This document shows, piece by piece, positions 27,445 to 36,151 of a stretch of 64,000 nucleotides of DNA. A model generated the notes under the pieces. The model had not been told where the DNA came from and ran no database searches. It saw only the letters and a program-made list of their open reading frames with translations. The DNA is taken from NCBI RefSeq assembly GCF_002303885.1, contig NZ_MRCM01000002.1:186001-250000 (forward strand), read 5' to 3'. Each line of letters starts with the position of its first letter. The first letter of the stretch is position 1. Position numbers and translations under genes: made by a program. Source of the stretch: Flavobacterium sp. ACN2. Lineage in GTDB: Bacteria; Bacteroidota; Bacteroidia; Flavobacteriales; Flavobacteriaceae.

Positions 27445-29136
27445 TTAGTTTCTAGGAGATTTTCTTTTTTCAGCTTTAGAACCTACTCTAGACATTGCAC
27501 ATCTGAAACCAATGTAATCAGTTGCCATATCTTGCGGGAAGTATCTTCTTTGAGCTGGATCTAACCAGTAAGCTCTATCTCTCCAAGATCCTCCTTTGTA
27601 AACTCTTACTTTATCATCGATCAAAGTAGTACGTTTACTAGAGTTATCATATTTTCTGATCATTTTTCCTAAACTGTCTGTTGTAACATTATGCTTAGGA
27701 GAGTTGTACATTGCCTGTTCTGTTTTAGATCCAGACTCTGAGTCACCAAAATCAAAATATCTAGAAGATTGTTTATCACCATCTCTGTAATTGATATTGT
27801 CGCTTGTGCTAAAGTTTTGTCTCAAATATGTTTCTTGTTCGTCAACTGGAATCTGAGCAATTTCTCCTGGAAGGTTTCTTGCAATAACTTTACCGTTACT
27901 TAAAGTATCATATTTAATATTAGCAGTAGAAACGATTTCAAGTTTACCATCTTTACCAATTTTGTTTTTAGCATATTGATTTCCTCTGTAGTAGTTAAAA
28001 TCATTTGCTTCATTATCAATAATAGGTCTGTAAACGTCAGCTACCCATTCTGCAACGTTTCCTGCCATATCATAAAGACCGAAATCGTTTGGTGCGTAAC
28101 TTTTTACTTCATTCGTAATATCAGCTCCATCATCAGACCAACCTGCAATTCCACCGTAATCACCGTTTCCTTGTTTAAAGTTAGCCAATTGATCACCTTT
28201 ATTTTTACGTTTGTTAGAACGTGTATAATCTCCAGACCAAGGATATTTCTTTTGCCCTTTGTAGATGTTGTATTCTCTTTGTCCAACGTCTGCAGCAGCT
28301 GCATATTCCCATTCTGCTTCAGTAGGAAGTCTATATTCTGGTAAAATGATACCAGAAGAACGCTGAGCATAAACGTTTTTCTCTTCAGGAACTACACCGT
28401 CTTTACCAGCTCTAGGTTTTCTTCCTGTTGGATTTTTCTTCAATACTAACTCTTCGTTTCCACCATAAGTAGTAGATGGAGAAGCTAAATAAGCCTCAGT
28501 ATTAAACAAGCTTTCTGCACTTACATCTGCAGTTTTAGCTCCTTTTTTAAGATAACCACTTTTTTCAAGAACAGCCTCATTAACACGGTCTGTTCTCCAT
28601 TTACTAAACTCAACTGCTTGAATCCAGTTAACACCAACTACAGGATAGTTAGCATAAGATGGGTGTCTTAAATAGTTATTAGTCATCGTTTCGTTGTATC
28701 CTAAACGATTTCTCCAAACTAATGTATCAGGAGATGCTCCTTCATAAATATTCTTGTAATTTTCTTCTGTTGGTGGAAAAACTTTCTTTAACCACTCTAG
28801 GTATTCTAAGTACATACCGTTCGTAACTTCGGTTTCATCCATATAGAATGATTGAACGTGTTGTTGAGTCGGCGTGTTATTCCAATCATGCATAACATCA
28901 TCCTGTACTTTACCCATAGTAAACGTACCTCCTTCAACAAAAACCAAACCAGGACCAGCCTGTTGTTTTTTACCTGCATTTCTGGCAGCAGTTCCATTCT
29001 GACTATCTACATCCCAGCCTGTAGCTCTAGAAGCATGGCTCGAACTCGATTTTTTGCTACAACTAGCCGTGCCCAACATCAATACCATTGACATCATTAA
29101 CTGCAAGACTACAATTTTGTTTACTTTCATACTCAT
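27445..29136 (-). CDS. gldJ: Gliding motility lipoprotein GldJ
   Basis: A 563-residue outer-membrane lipoprotein with the formylglycine-generating-enzyme/sulfatase-modifying-factor fold. The signal peptide ends in a lipobox near Cys27 (LGTASC), followed by KKSSSSH, a basic pattern unlike the acidic surface-export signal of the SusD proteins here. Marks of the fold are FVEGGTFTMG near 70, ETEVTNGMYLEYL near 100, YRLPTEAEWEYAAAA near 270, DFGLYDMAGNVAEWVADV near 350, and KGGSWRD and GFRCAMS near the end. GldJ is required for gliding and stabilises other components of the gliding/type IX machinery in F. johnsoniae. Two ATGs lie two codons apart (29136 and 29130). It is divergent from porU, the arrangement known from gliding flavobacteria. 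Confidence 0.96.
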   Translation of the reverse strand: MSMKVNKIVVLQLMMSMVLMLGTASCSKKSSSSHASRATGWDVDSQNGTAARNAGKKQQAGPGLVFVEGGTFTMGKVQDDVMHDWNNTPTQQHVQSFYMDETEVTNGMYLEYLEWLKKVFPPTEENYKNIYEGASPDTLVWRNRLGYNETMTNNYLRHPSYANYPVVGVNWIQAVEFSKWRTDRVNEAVLEKSGYLKKGAKTADVSAESLFNTEAYLASPSTTYGGNEELVLKKNPTGRKPRAGKDGVVPEEKNVYAQRSSGIILPEYRLPTEAEWEYAAAADVGQREYNIYKGQKKYPWSGDYTRSNKRKNKGDQLANFKQGNGDYGGIAGWSDDGADITNEVKSYAPNDFGLYDMAGNVAEWVADVYRPIIDNEANDFNYYRGNQYAKNKIGKDGKLEIVSTANIKYDTLSNGKVIARNLPGEIAQIPVDEQETYLRQNFSTSDNINYRDGDKQSSRYFDFGDSESGSKTEQAMYNSPKHNVTTDSLGKMIRKYDNSSKRTTLIDDKVRVYKGGSWRDRAYWLDPAQRRYFPQDMATDYIGFRCAMSRVGSKAEKRKSPRN

Positions 29137-29251
29137 TCTTAGGTGATAAATTTAGGTGCTGCAATATAATAATTAACATTTAATTGGCAACATCTGTTCT
29201 AATAATTTTATTTAGCTGTTTTTTCCAGAAAATAACCTTTAGTTACGAACG

Positions 29252-29259
29252 CAAAAATA
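29252..29259 (-). promoter_or_regulatory. Probable -7 element for gldJ
   Basis: On the minus strand this reads TATTTTTG, matching the Bacteroidota -7 consensus TAnnTTTG, about 116 bases upstream of the gldJ start. A TTG -33 element at the usual distance is not evident. Confidence 0.45.
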
Positions 29260-29342
29260 TACTTTTTATTATTTACTGTAACATGAAATACTATATTTTT
29301 ACTTACTAATTATTTTTTAATTAAATTTCGGTTTTTTAACTC

Positions 29343-32300
29343 ATGAAACAAGCAATTCTTATCTCTCTTTTACTGATCCCAATTCTTTCGTTTTCCCAGA
29401 TAAATGGGAGTATAACGATAGATTGGCAAAACAAAAAAGAGGTAAATTATGGCGAAAATAAAATTACAATTCCATTCTTCTCAGGAAGTAGTTTTCGCTT
29501 CGACACTACAAAAAAAAACATAATGTTCCTGCAAAATCTGAATCAACCTAACGCTTCAGGCAGTAGTTCGGCACAAATTAGTAATGTCATTTATGAGTCG
29601 GTTTCTAGAGCAGATTTAGGAGATTTAACACTTGAAAACATTCCAGAAAAACCAAATGAATCCTTAATAGTGACCAATGCAAGAGACATAAGATATACTT
29701 TTCTCTCCTTATCTCCTATAATTAAGGAAGGAAACAGCTACAAACGCATCAAATCTTTTTCTTACTTTATTAGTAACACAACAGGACGAACGGCGTCTAC
29801 TTCTTCCTTTCAAAAATCGGCAGCAATTTCAAATTCGGTCTTAGCATCCGGAGATTGGTATCGCTTTTATATTCAGAAATCTGGTGTTTACAGAATAAAC
29901 CGATCTTTTTTACAAAGTTTAGGATTTGACCCTTCTAAAGCTGACCCGAGAAAAATTAAAATCTATGGAAATGGCGGAAGAATGTTACCTCTTCCCAATG
30001 ACAGTTATTATCCTGATGATTTAACAGAAAACACTATACAGGTAATAGATGAAAATGATGGCGTTTTTAACAATGAAGATTACATTCTTTTTTATGCCGA
30101 AGGCCCCGACAATTGGAGTTCTGAAAACCAAACTAACTTAAATTTATACGACACCAAGTCCTATTATTATATTACAGCTTCTGGCGGAGACGGAAAAAGA
30201 ATTCCAAACTTAAATCAGCCTTCAGGAAATAGCACCTTAGAGCTAAACACGTTTGATGACTATCAATATCATGAAATCGACCAAACCAACATTGTCCATC
30301 TTGGTCGTCAATGGGTCGGCGAATCGTTTGATATTAATCAGGAACAGGAATTTTCTTTTACTTTTCCAAACCTTGATACCACTGTGCCTGTAAAAATAGA
30401 AGTAAGTGCAGCATCTGCGTCTTTAACCAACACTTCTTTTTCAATAGCTGCAAACACACAAAATGCGGGATCTATAAGCTTTCCTTCTTTAATTGCAAAC
30501 TCTGACACTAAATATAGGACGGGAAAACTTCCAGCTAATACCGAATTTACTGGAACAGACAATATCAAAATAAAGCTTACCTATAATAATAATGGTGTTC
30601 CGGGATCTAAAGGCTATTTAGATTATATCAATCTTACTGCCAAACGAAAACTTTTAGGAACAGGCAAACAATTTCATTTTCAATACAATGATGCTGGCTC
30701 TAAAGCAGGAATTGTCAATTACACCATCGGAAACGCATCTGGAATAACACAAATCTGGGACGTTACTGACCTATATAATGTATATAAAATCGAAAATGCC
30801 AATCAAACCTCTTTTAGCTTTAAGGCCAATTTGGGAGAAGTTAGAAAATATATTGCAATAGATGCTTCTGATTATTATACACCATTAAAAGAAAATCAGT
30901 CAAAAGTTGCCAACCAGAATTTAAAAGGAACGCTTTTCAGAAACAATCAAAGCTCTTTTCAAGATATTGACTATGTAATTATAACTCCAAAGGTATTAGC
31001 GTCACAGGCCGAAAGATTAGCGAGTTTTCATAGAACCAATTCCAATTTAAATGTAAAAGTGATTGCATTAGAAAACATCTATCAAGAATTTTCTTCTGGC
31101 AAACAAGATATTGCCGCTATTAGAAACTGCATCAGATACATCTACAACAATGCTTCTTCGCCAGAAAAAAGAGTACGCTATGTAAACTTATTTGGAGATG
31201 CTTCGTTTGATTATAAAGATCGTATCTCAAACAATTCCAATATTGTACCTATATATCAATCTTTAATAAGCAATACAGTCGGAGAATCTTCATTTGCTTC
31301 TGATGATTTTTACGGATTAATGGATCCTAACGAAGGAATTATTATTCCGTCTGTTGCAGGAATAGACATAGCCGTAGGAAGAATGTTAGTTTCAGATAAT
31401 GCCCAAGCACAGGAAATGGTGAACAAAGTCTTTGAATATTATGACACAAAATCATACGGAAATTGGAGAAATAATGTTGTTTTAATTAGTGACGATTCAG
31501 ACAAAGCTGGTGATCAGACCTTACAAGCCAACCAAAATGCTCTTGCAGATCAAATTGCAACCGAAAAGCCTTTTTTTAATATTGATAAAATATTTTTAGA
31601 CGCTTATACGCAAGAAGCTTCTGCGGGTGGAGCGCGATATCCTAAAGCAAGAACCGACTTTTTTAATGCTTTCGAAAAAGGTGCTTTAATATTTAACTAT
31701 TTAGGTCATGGTGGAGAGGACGGACTAGCAAGCGAAAGAATTTGGGAAAAATCGGATGGGCAAAACCTGGCCAATCAATACAAATATCCTTTATTTATTA
31801 CCATTACCTGCGAATTTTCTCGTTTTGATGATCCGACGAGACCAACCGCTGGCGAATATGTTTTCTGGAATCCAAAAGGAGGAGCTATTTCAATGCTGAC
31901 AACCATTCGCGAAATCGGACAGGCAAACGCAGAAGAATTCAACAGAACACTCAGCAAAAACCTTCTTTCTTATGGCTCAAATCAATACAACACTATTGCA
32001 GAGTCTTTAAGAATATCCAAAAACGAAAATCCAAGTTCTTCCAGCAATGTTGTATTTTATTTAGGAGATCCTGCTTTGATGCTTGCTATTGCAAAACCCC
32101 GAATTAATTTAACTAAAGTAAACGATATTGTGATTTCGCAGGCAATTCCTGATTTAAAATCATTGTCAAAAATTAAAATTTCAGGAGAAATCACAGACGA
32201 AAACAATACGCTTTTAAGCAATTATAATGGAGAATTGGCAACGGCCATTTTCGATAAATTAATCACAAACACCACTTTAAACAATGACGGATTTAGCCCT

Positions 32301-33179
32301 CCAATGCAGTTTAAAACTTTGGGAGAAACCATTTTTAGAGGAAATGCATCTGTTACCAACGGACAATTCGAATTTAGTTTTGTTGTCCCTAGAGACATTA
32401 GAATTCCTGTTGACAACGGCAGAATCAGTTTTTATTCAAAGAAAAACGAATCGCTAGAAAACCAAACAGGATACAACAATACGATCAAAATTGGAGGAAT
32501 TAACGAAAATGCACCTCAGGACAATATAAGTCCAAAAGTGAAGTTATATATGAACGACGAAACTTTTGTATCTGGTGGAATAACGAATGAATCGCCTTTT
32601 CTTTTGGCTTTTTTAGAAGATGAAAACGGAATTAATACAGCAAGTGGAATCGGACATGATATTGTCGCTATTTTAGACGGAGATGTGAGTAATCCTTATA
32701 TTTTGAATGATTATTACCAAACAAAATTAGACGATTACACTAATGGAAATTTACGTTTTCCTTTCCGAAATTTAGCCCCTGGACTGCACACTATAAGCTT
32801 TACCGCTTGGGATGTTTACAATAATCCCGTAACGAGTGAAATCCAATTTACAGTGGTAGGAGACGATTCCTTGACACTATCACACGTTCTTAATTATCCA
32901 AATCCATTTTCAACTTATACCCAATTCTGGTTTTCGCACAATAGACCTTATGAACCATTAGACGTACAAGTACAAGTAATGACTATTACAGGAAAAGTAG
33001 TTTGGACAAAAAATCAAACGATTACAACAGAAGGTTTTTTATCTAGAGAAATAACATGGGACGGAAGAGACGATTTTGGTGACAAAATCGGAAAAGGAGT
33101 GTATATTTACAAACTGACTGTAAAATCTAATTTAACAAATAAAAAAGCAGAAAAATACGAAAAGCTTGTCATCCTATAA
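29343..33179 (+). CDS. porU: Type IX secretion system sortase PorU
   Basis: A 1278-residue exported protein (signal peptide ending SFS at about residue 18). PorU cleaves the C-terminal signal of type IX cargo at the cell surface and attaches cargo to lipopolysaccharide. The central gingipain-type C25 peptidase domain (about 540-900) has the catalytic His789 in LGHGGEDG and Cys823 in TCEFSRFDDP. The C-terminal part includes Ig-like segments and a FlgD-like ending (about 1180-1278, LNYPNPFSTYTQF, WDGRDDFGDKIGKGVYIYKL). The length is typical of PorU and much longer than a bare C25 protease. It is followed by porV after 41 bases, the known gene order. Divergence from gldJ supports assignment to the gliding/secretion machinery. 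Confidence 0.96.
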   Translation: MKQAILISLLLIPILSFSQINGSITIDWQNKKEVNYGENKITIPFFSGSSFRFDTTKKNIMFLQNLNQPNASGSSSAQISNVIYESVSRADLGDLTLENIPEKPNESLIVTNARDIRYTFLSLSPIIKEGNSYKRIKSFSYFISNTTGRTASTSSFQKSAAISNSVLASGDWYRFYIQKSGVYRINRSFLQSLGFDPSKADPRKIKIYGNGGRMLPLPNDSYYPDDLTENTIQVIDENDGVFNNEDYILFYAEGPDNWSSENQTNLNLYDTKSYYYITASGGDGKRIPNLNQPSGNSTLELNTFDDYQYHEIDQTNIVHLGRQWVGESFDINQEQEFSFTFPNLDTTVPVKIEVSAASASLTNTSFSIAANTQNAGSISFPSLIANSDTKYRTGKLPANTEFTGTDNIKIKLTYNNNGVPGSKGYLDYINLTAKRKLLGTGKQFHFQYNDAGSKAGIVNYTIGNASGITQIWDVTDLYNVYKIENANQTSFSFKANLGEVRKYIAIDASDYYTPLKENQSKVANQNLKGTLFRNNQSSFQDIDYVIITPKVLASQAERLASFHRTNSNLNVKVIALENIYQEFSSGKQDIAAIRNCIRYIYNNASSPEKRVRYVNLFGDASFDYKDRISNNSNIVPIYQSLISNTVGESSFASDDFYGLMDPNEGIIIPSVAGIDIAVGRMLVSDNAQAQEMVNKVFEYYDTKSYGNWRNNVVLISDDSDKAGDQTLQANQNALADQIATEKPFFNIDKIFLDAYTQEASAGGARYPKARTDFFNAFEKGALIFNYLGHGGEDGLASERIWEKSDGQNLANQYKYPLFITITCEFSRFDDPTRPTAGEYVFWNPKGGAISMLTTIREIGQANAEEFNRTLSKNLLSYGSNQYNTIAESLRISKNENPSSSSNVVFYLGDPALMLAIAKPRINLTKVNDIVISQAIPDLKSLSKIKISGEITDENNTLLSNYNGELATAIFDKLITNTTLNNDGFSPPMQFKTLGETIFRGNASVTNGQFEFSFVVPRDIRIPVDNGRISFYSKKNESLENQTGYNNTIKIGGINENAPQDNISPKVKLYMNDETFVSGGITNESPFLLAFLEDENGINTASGIGHDIVAILDGDVSNPYILNDYYQTKLDDYTNGNLRFPFRNLAPGLHTISFTAWDVYNNPVTSEIQFTVVGDDSLTLSHVLNYPNPFSTYTQFWFSHNRPYEPLDVQVQVMTITGKVVWTKNQTITTEGFLSREITWDGRDDFGDKIGKGVYIYKLTVKSNLTNKKAEKYEKLVIL

Positions 33180-33194
33180 TATTATATATATTTG
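33167..33194 (+). promoter_or_regulatory. Promoter for porV at the end of porU
   Basis: TTG at 33167-33169, a 17-base spacer and TATATTTG at 33187-33194 match the Flavobacterium -33/-7 consensus (TTG-N17-23-TAnnTTTG). The -33 part lies inside the last codons of porU. Transcription of porV could therefore be partly independent of porU. Confidence 0.7.
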
Positions 33195-33220
33195 CACCAC
33201 CAAAAACATTAGTCCCATAA

Positions 33221-34426
33221 ATGAAAAAACTATCACTTTTATTAATTTGTATTTTTAGCATTTACAATTCTAGGGCTCAGGAATCAAGACCTATTGTTAC
33301 CGGAGTACCTTTTTTATTAGTCGCTGCTGATGCTAGAGCAGCAGGTTTGGCAGATCAAGGTGTCGCCACTTCTGCAGACGTTTTCTCTCAACAATGGAAC
33401 CCTGCAAAGTATGCATTTTCTGAAGATGCACAAGGGCTTTCTATCAGTTACACTCCTTATTTAACAGATCTTGCCAATGATATCTCATTAGGTCAGATTA
33501 CGTACTACAACAAAATCAACGAAAAAAGTGCCTTTGCAGGAAGTTTTCGCTATTTTGGTTTTGGAGGAATTGAATTAAGATACACTGGAGACCCAAATGA
33601 AGCCGTAAGAGAAGTAAATCCAAACGAATTTGCCTTAGACGGATCTTATTCATTAAAATTAAGCGAGAAATTCTCGATGGCTGTTGCTGGACGTTTCATC
33701 AGTTCAAACTTAAAAGTTGCTTCAGAAGAAGTTGATGCTACATCTGCAAGATCTTTTGCTGTTGATGTGGCCGCTTTTTACCAATCTGAAGAAATTGCTT
33801 ATCAAGATTTCAATGGTAGATGGAGAGCCGGTGTTAACTTCCAAAACATGGGACCAAAAATCAGCTATGATAATGACGACGTAAGCACAAACTTCTTACC
33901 TGCAAATTTAAGATTAGGAGGAGGATTTGATTTTATCTTTGATGATTACAACAAACTTACTTTAAGTGCTGAGCTTACTAAACTTTTAGTTCCGACTCCT
34001 CCAGGAATTGGAACACCTGTAGACGTAAACGGCGATGGTGATTTTGACGATCCAGAAGATATTTCTCAACAAGAAGCGACAGACATTGGTTATAAAAATT
34101 ATAACGACATTGGCTGGTTTCAAGGAATCTTTAAGTCTTTTGGAGATGCACCAGGCGGATTTAAAGAAGAAATAAAAGAAGTAACGTATAGCGTAGCTGC
34201 AGAGTATATGTATCAAGATGCTTTTGTAATGCGTTTAGGATATTACCATGAAAGCCCAGAAAAAGGTGCTAAACAATTTTTCTCTTTAGGAGCAGGATTC
34301 AAATACAACATTATGAAAATCGATGTGTCGTACTTATTCTCAGCATCTAAAATAAAAAATCCTTTAGAAAACACACTTCGTTTCTCTTTAACGTTTAACT
34401 TTGGAGACAAATACGAAACGTATTAA
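33221..34426 (+). CDS. porV: Type IX secretion outer-membrane protein PorV (LptO)
   Basis: A 401-residue outer-membrane beta-barrel with a Sec signal peptide (ending YNSRAQ). PorV binds the C-terminal domain of type IX cargo after it leaves the SprA channel and carries it to PorU. Characteristic stretches are VPFLLVAADARAAGLADQGVATS near residues 29-50 (the FadL-like family opening) and NPAKYAFSEDAQGLSISYTPYL. A Gly/Asp-rich loop (PVDVNGDGDFDDPED) near 267-281 resembles a calcium-binding extracellular loop. The C-terminus, RFSLTFNFGDKYETY, alternates as a barrel strand. It follows porU by 41 bases, with its own consensus promoter at 33167-33194, and ends in a terminator. Confidence 0.95.
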   Translation: MKKLSLLLICIFSIYNSRAQESRPIVTGVPFLLVAADARAAGLADQGVATSADVFSQQWNPAKYAFSEDAQGLSISYTPYLTDLANDISLGQITYYNKINEKSAFAGSFRYFGFGGIELRYTGDPNEAVREVNPNEFALDGSYSLKLSEKFSMAVAGRFISSNLKVASEEVDATSARSFAVDVAAFYQSEEIAYQDFNGRWRAGVNFQNMGPKISYDNDDVSTNFLPANLRLGGGFDFIFDDYNKLTLSAELTKLLVPTPPGIGTPVDVNGDGDFDDPEDISQQEATDIGYKNYNDIGWFQGIFKSFGDAPGGFKEEIKEVTYSVAAEYMYQDAFVMRLGYYHESPEKGAKQFFSLGAGFKYNIMKIDVSYLFSASKIKNPLENTLRFSLTFNFGDKYETY

Positions 34427-34454
34427 TAGAGAAAGTTTAAAATAAAAATAATTC

Positions 34455-34493
34455 AATCCAAATTCCGGCATTTTAGGAATTTGGATTTTTTTT
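34455..34493 (+). terminator. Terminator after porV
   Basis: AATCCAAATTCC and GGAATTTGGATT form a 12-bp stem around a nine-base loop, followed by a T run. It belongs to the AATTCCAAATTCC-type hairpin family seen elsewhere in the window. Confidence 0.85.
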
Positions 34494-34506
34494 CCCTTAA
34501 AAACAG

Positions 34507-34989
34507 ATGAAAGAAATCAATATAACAACGTCATTTACCATATTTGATACCCTAAATGAACTTCCAACTGAAATTCAGGATTTAATGCATCAAGCTATTG
34601 AGGTTAGAAAAAAAGCTTACGCACCCTATTCAAAATTTAAAGTTGGAGCCGCTTTGCTTTTAGATAACGGAAAAGTTATTTTAGGTTCTAATCAAGAAAA
34701 TGCCGCTTATCCGTCTGGACTTTGTGCAGAAAGAACTGCGATTTTTTACGCAGGAAGTACGTATCCAGAAGCAAAAATCTTAAAAATGGCAATTACAGCA
34801 GCTTCAGACATCAATCAGACCACTGCCCCTATTCCGCCTTGTGGATCTTGTCGACAATCAATAGCAGAATACGAAATAAAACAAGACACCCCTATTGAAA
34901 TCTATTTTATGGGAGAAATTGGTGAAATTTATAAATCATCATCCCTAAAAAATTTACTCCCATTGATGTTCGACAAAAAGTTCTTGTAA
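34507..34989 (+). CDS. cdd: Cytidine deaminase
   Basis: A 160-residue cytoplasmic enzyme that deaminates cytidine and deoxycytidine to uridine and deoxyuridine in pyrimidine salvage. The zinc site is intact: CAE at residues 73-75 (LCAERTA; Glu75 is the proton shuttle) and PCGSCRQ with Cys112 and Cys115. NQENAAYPSG just before it is the substrate-binding loop, and YAPYSKFKVGAAL near 38-50 is the family opening. The three-Cys zinc set indicates the homotetrameric short form. It lies between the porV terminator and the pdhA leader, so it is probably a single-gene unit. Confidence 0.95.
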   Translation: MKEINITTSFTIFDTLNELPTEIQDLMHQAIEVRKKAYAPYSKFKVGAALLLDNGKVILGSNQENAAYPSGLCAERTAIFYAGSTYPEAKILKMAITAASDINQTTAPIPPCGSCRQSIAEYEIKQDTPIEIYFMGEIGEIYKSSSLKNLLPLMFDKKFL

Positions 34990-35039
34990 AAAAAAGCCAA
35001 AAAGTATCGTTTTAATTTTAGTTCTTAAATGTAATGTCT

Positions 35040-35047
35040 TATTTTTG
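35040..35047 (+). promoter_or_regulatory. Probable -7 element for pdhA
   Basis: TATTTTTG matches the TAnnTTTG -7 consensus. No clear TTG at -33 is seen. It would place the transcript start about 100 bases before the pdhA ATG, giving a leader that holds the hairpins at 35051-35094. Confidence 0.5.
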
Positions 35048-35050
35048 CAT

Positions 35051-35094
35051 CCCGACCTTTCGGGCGCAAATTTGTGGGAGGAAACTATTTTGCG
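35051..35094 (+). promoter_or_regulatory. Structured leader of pdhA (two adjacent hairpins)
   Basis: CCCGA-cctt-TCGGG (35051-35064) is directly followed by a second stem, CGCAAA (35065-35070) with TTTGCG (35089-35094), enclosing a purine-rich loop with GTGGGAGGAAAC. The stretch is GC-rich for this genome, sits between a -7 element and the pdhA start, and has no T run, so it is a leader structure rather than a terminator. I do not recognise it as a named riboswitch. Confidence 0.45.
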
Positions 35095-35148
35095 TTACAG
35101 GCACAATAATCGATAACACAAACAACTTTAGCAAAAGAAAGAATTCAG

Positions 35149-36147
35149 ATGAAAGAAGTTACAAAAGAGGTATATTTAAAGTGGTATGAGGACATGCTAC
35201 TTTGGAGAAAGTTTGAAGACAAACTTGCAGCATTATACATTCAACAAAAAGTTAGAGGTTTTCTACACCTATATAATGGTCAAGAAGCTGTATTAGCTGG
35301 CGCACTGCACGCTATGGATTTGACCAAAGATAAAATGATTACTGCTTACAGAAACCACGTTCAGCCAATTGGTATGGGAGTTGATCCTAGAAACGTAATG
35401 GCAGAACTTTTAGGAAAAGCAACAGGAACTTCTAAAGGTATGGGAGGTTCTATGCACATTTTCTCTAAAGAACATGGTTTTTACGGAGGACACGGAATCG
35501 TAGGTGCTCAAATTCCTGTGGGAGCTGGTATTGCTTTTGCAGACAAATATTTCAACACTGGCGGTGTTACTATGACTTACTTTGGTGATGGTGCTGCTAG
35601 ACAAGGTTCTCTTCACGAAGCTTTTAACATGGCTATGTTATGGAAACTTCCAGTTGTATTTATCGTTGAAAACAATGGTTACGCAATGGGAACTTCTGTA
35701 GAAAGAACTGCAAACCACACTGACATCTGGAAATTAGGTTTAGGTTATGAAATGCCTTGCGGACCTGTTGACGGAATGAACCCTGTAAAAGTTGCTGAAG
35801 CAATGCACGAAGCTATCGAAAGAGCACGTCGCGGAGATGGACCAACTTTCCTTGAAATGAAAACGTACCGTTACAGAGGACATTCTATGTCTGATGCTCA
35901 ATTATACCGTTCTAAAGAAGAGGTTGAAGAGTATAAAAAAATCGACCCAATTACTCAAGTTCTTGACGTAATCTTGGATCAAAAATATGCTACACAAGAA
36001 GAAATTGAAGTAATTGACCAAAGAGTTAAAGACTTAGTTGAAGAGTGTGCGAAATTCGCTGAAGAATCTCCATACCCAGACTTACAACAATTATACGATG
36101 TAGTATACGCACAAGAAGACTATCCATTTACACCTCATAAATTATAA
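35149..36147 (+). CDS. pdhA: Pyruvate dehydrogenase E1 component, alpha subunit
   Basis: A 332-residue thiamine-diphosphate enzyme subunit. With the beta subunit it decarboxylates pyruvate and passes the acetyl group to the lipoyl arm of E2. Visible marks are GFLHLYNGQEA near residue 37, MGGSMHIF near 97 (the loop region of E1-alpha), the TPP motif from GDGAARQGSLHEA (about 146) to VENNGYAMGT (about 173), and RYRGHSMSDAQLYRS near 240 (the phosphorylation-loop region of E1-alpha, RxxGHSxSD). It ends four bases before the E2 start, so pdhA and E2 form one operon. The beta subunit is not adjacent and must lie elsewhere in the genome. Confidence 0.95.
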   Translation: MKEVTKEVYLKWYEDMLLWRKFEDKLAALYIQQKVRGFLHLYNGQEAVLAGALHAMDLTKDKMITAYRNHVQPIGMGVDPRNVMAELLGKATGTSKGMGGSMHIFSKEHGFYGGHGIVGAQIPVGAGIAFADKYFNTGGVTMTYFGDGAARQGSLHEAFNMAMLWKLPVVFIVENNGYAMGTSVERTANHTDIWKLGLGYEMPCGPVDGMNPVKVAEAMHEAIERARRGDGPTFLEMKTYRYRGHSMSDAQLYRSKEEVEEYKKIDPITQVLDVILDQKYATQEEIEVIDQRVKDLVEECAKFAEESPYPDLQQLYDVVYAQEDYPFTPHKL

Positions 36148-36151
36148 TATC

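Noticed and set aside
29343..33179. Secreted gingipain-like protease
   Set aside because: The length, FlgD-like end and porV neighbour identify PorU, a component of the secretion machine.
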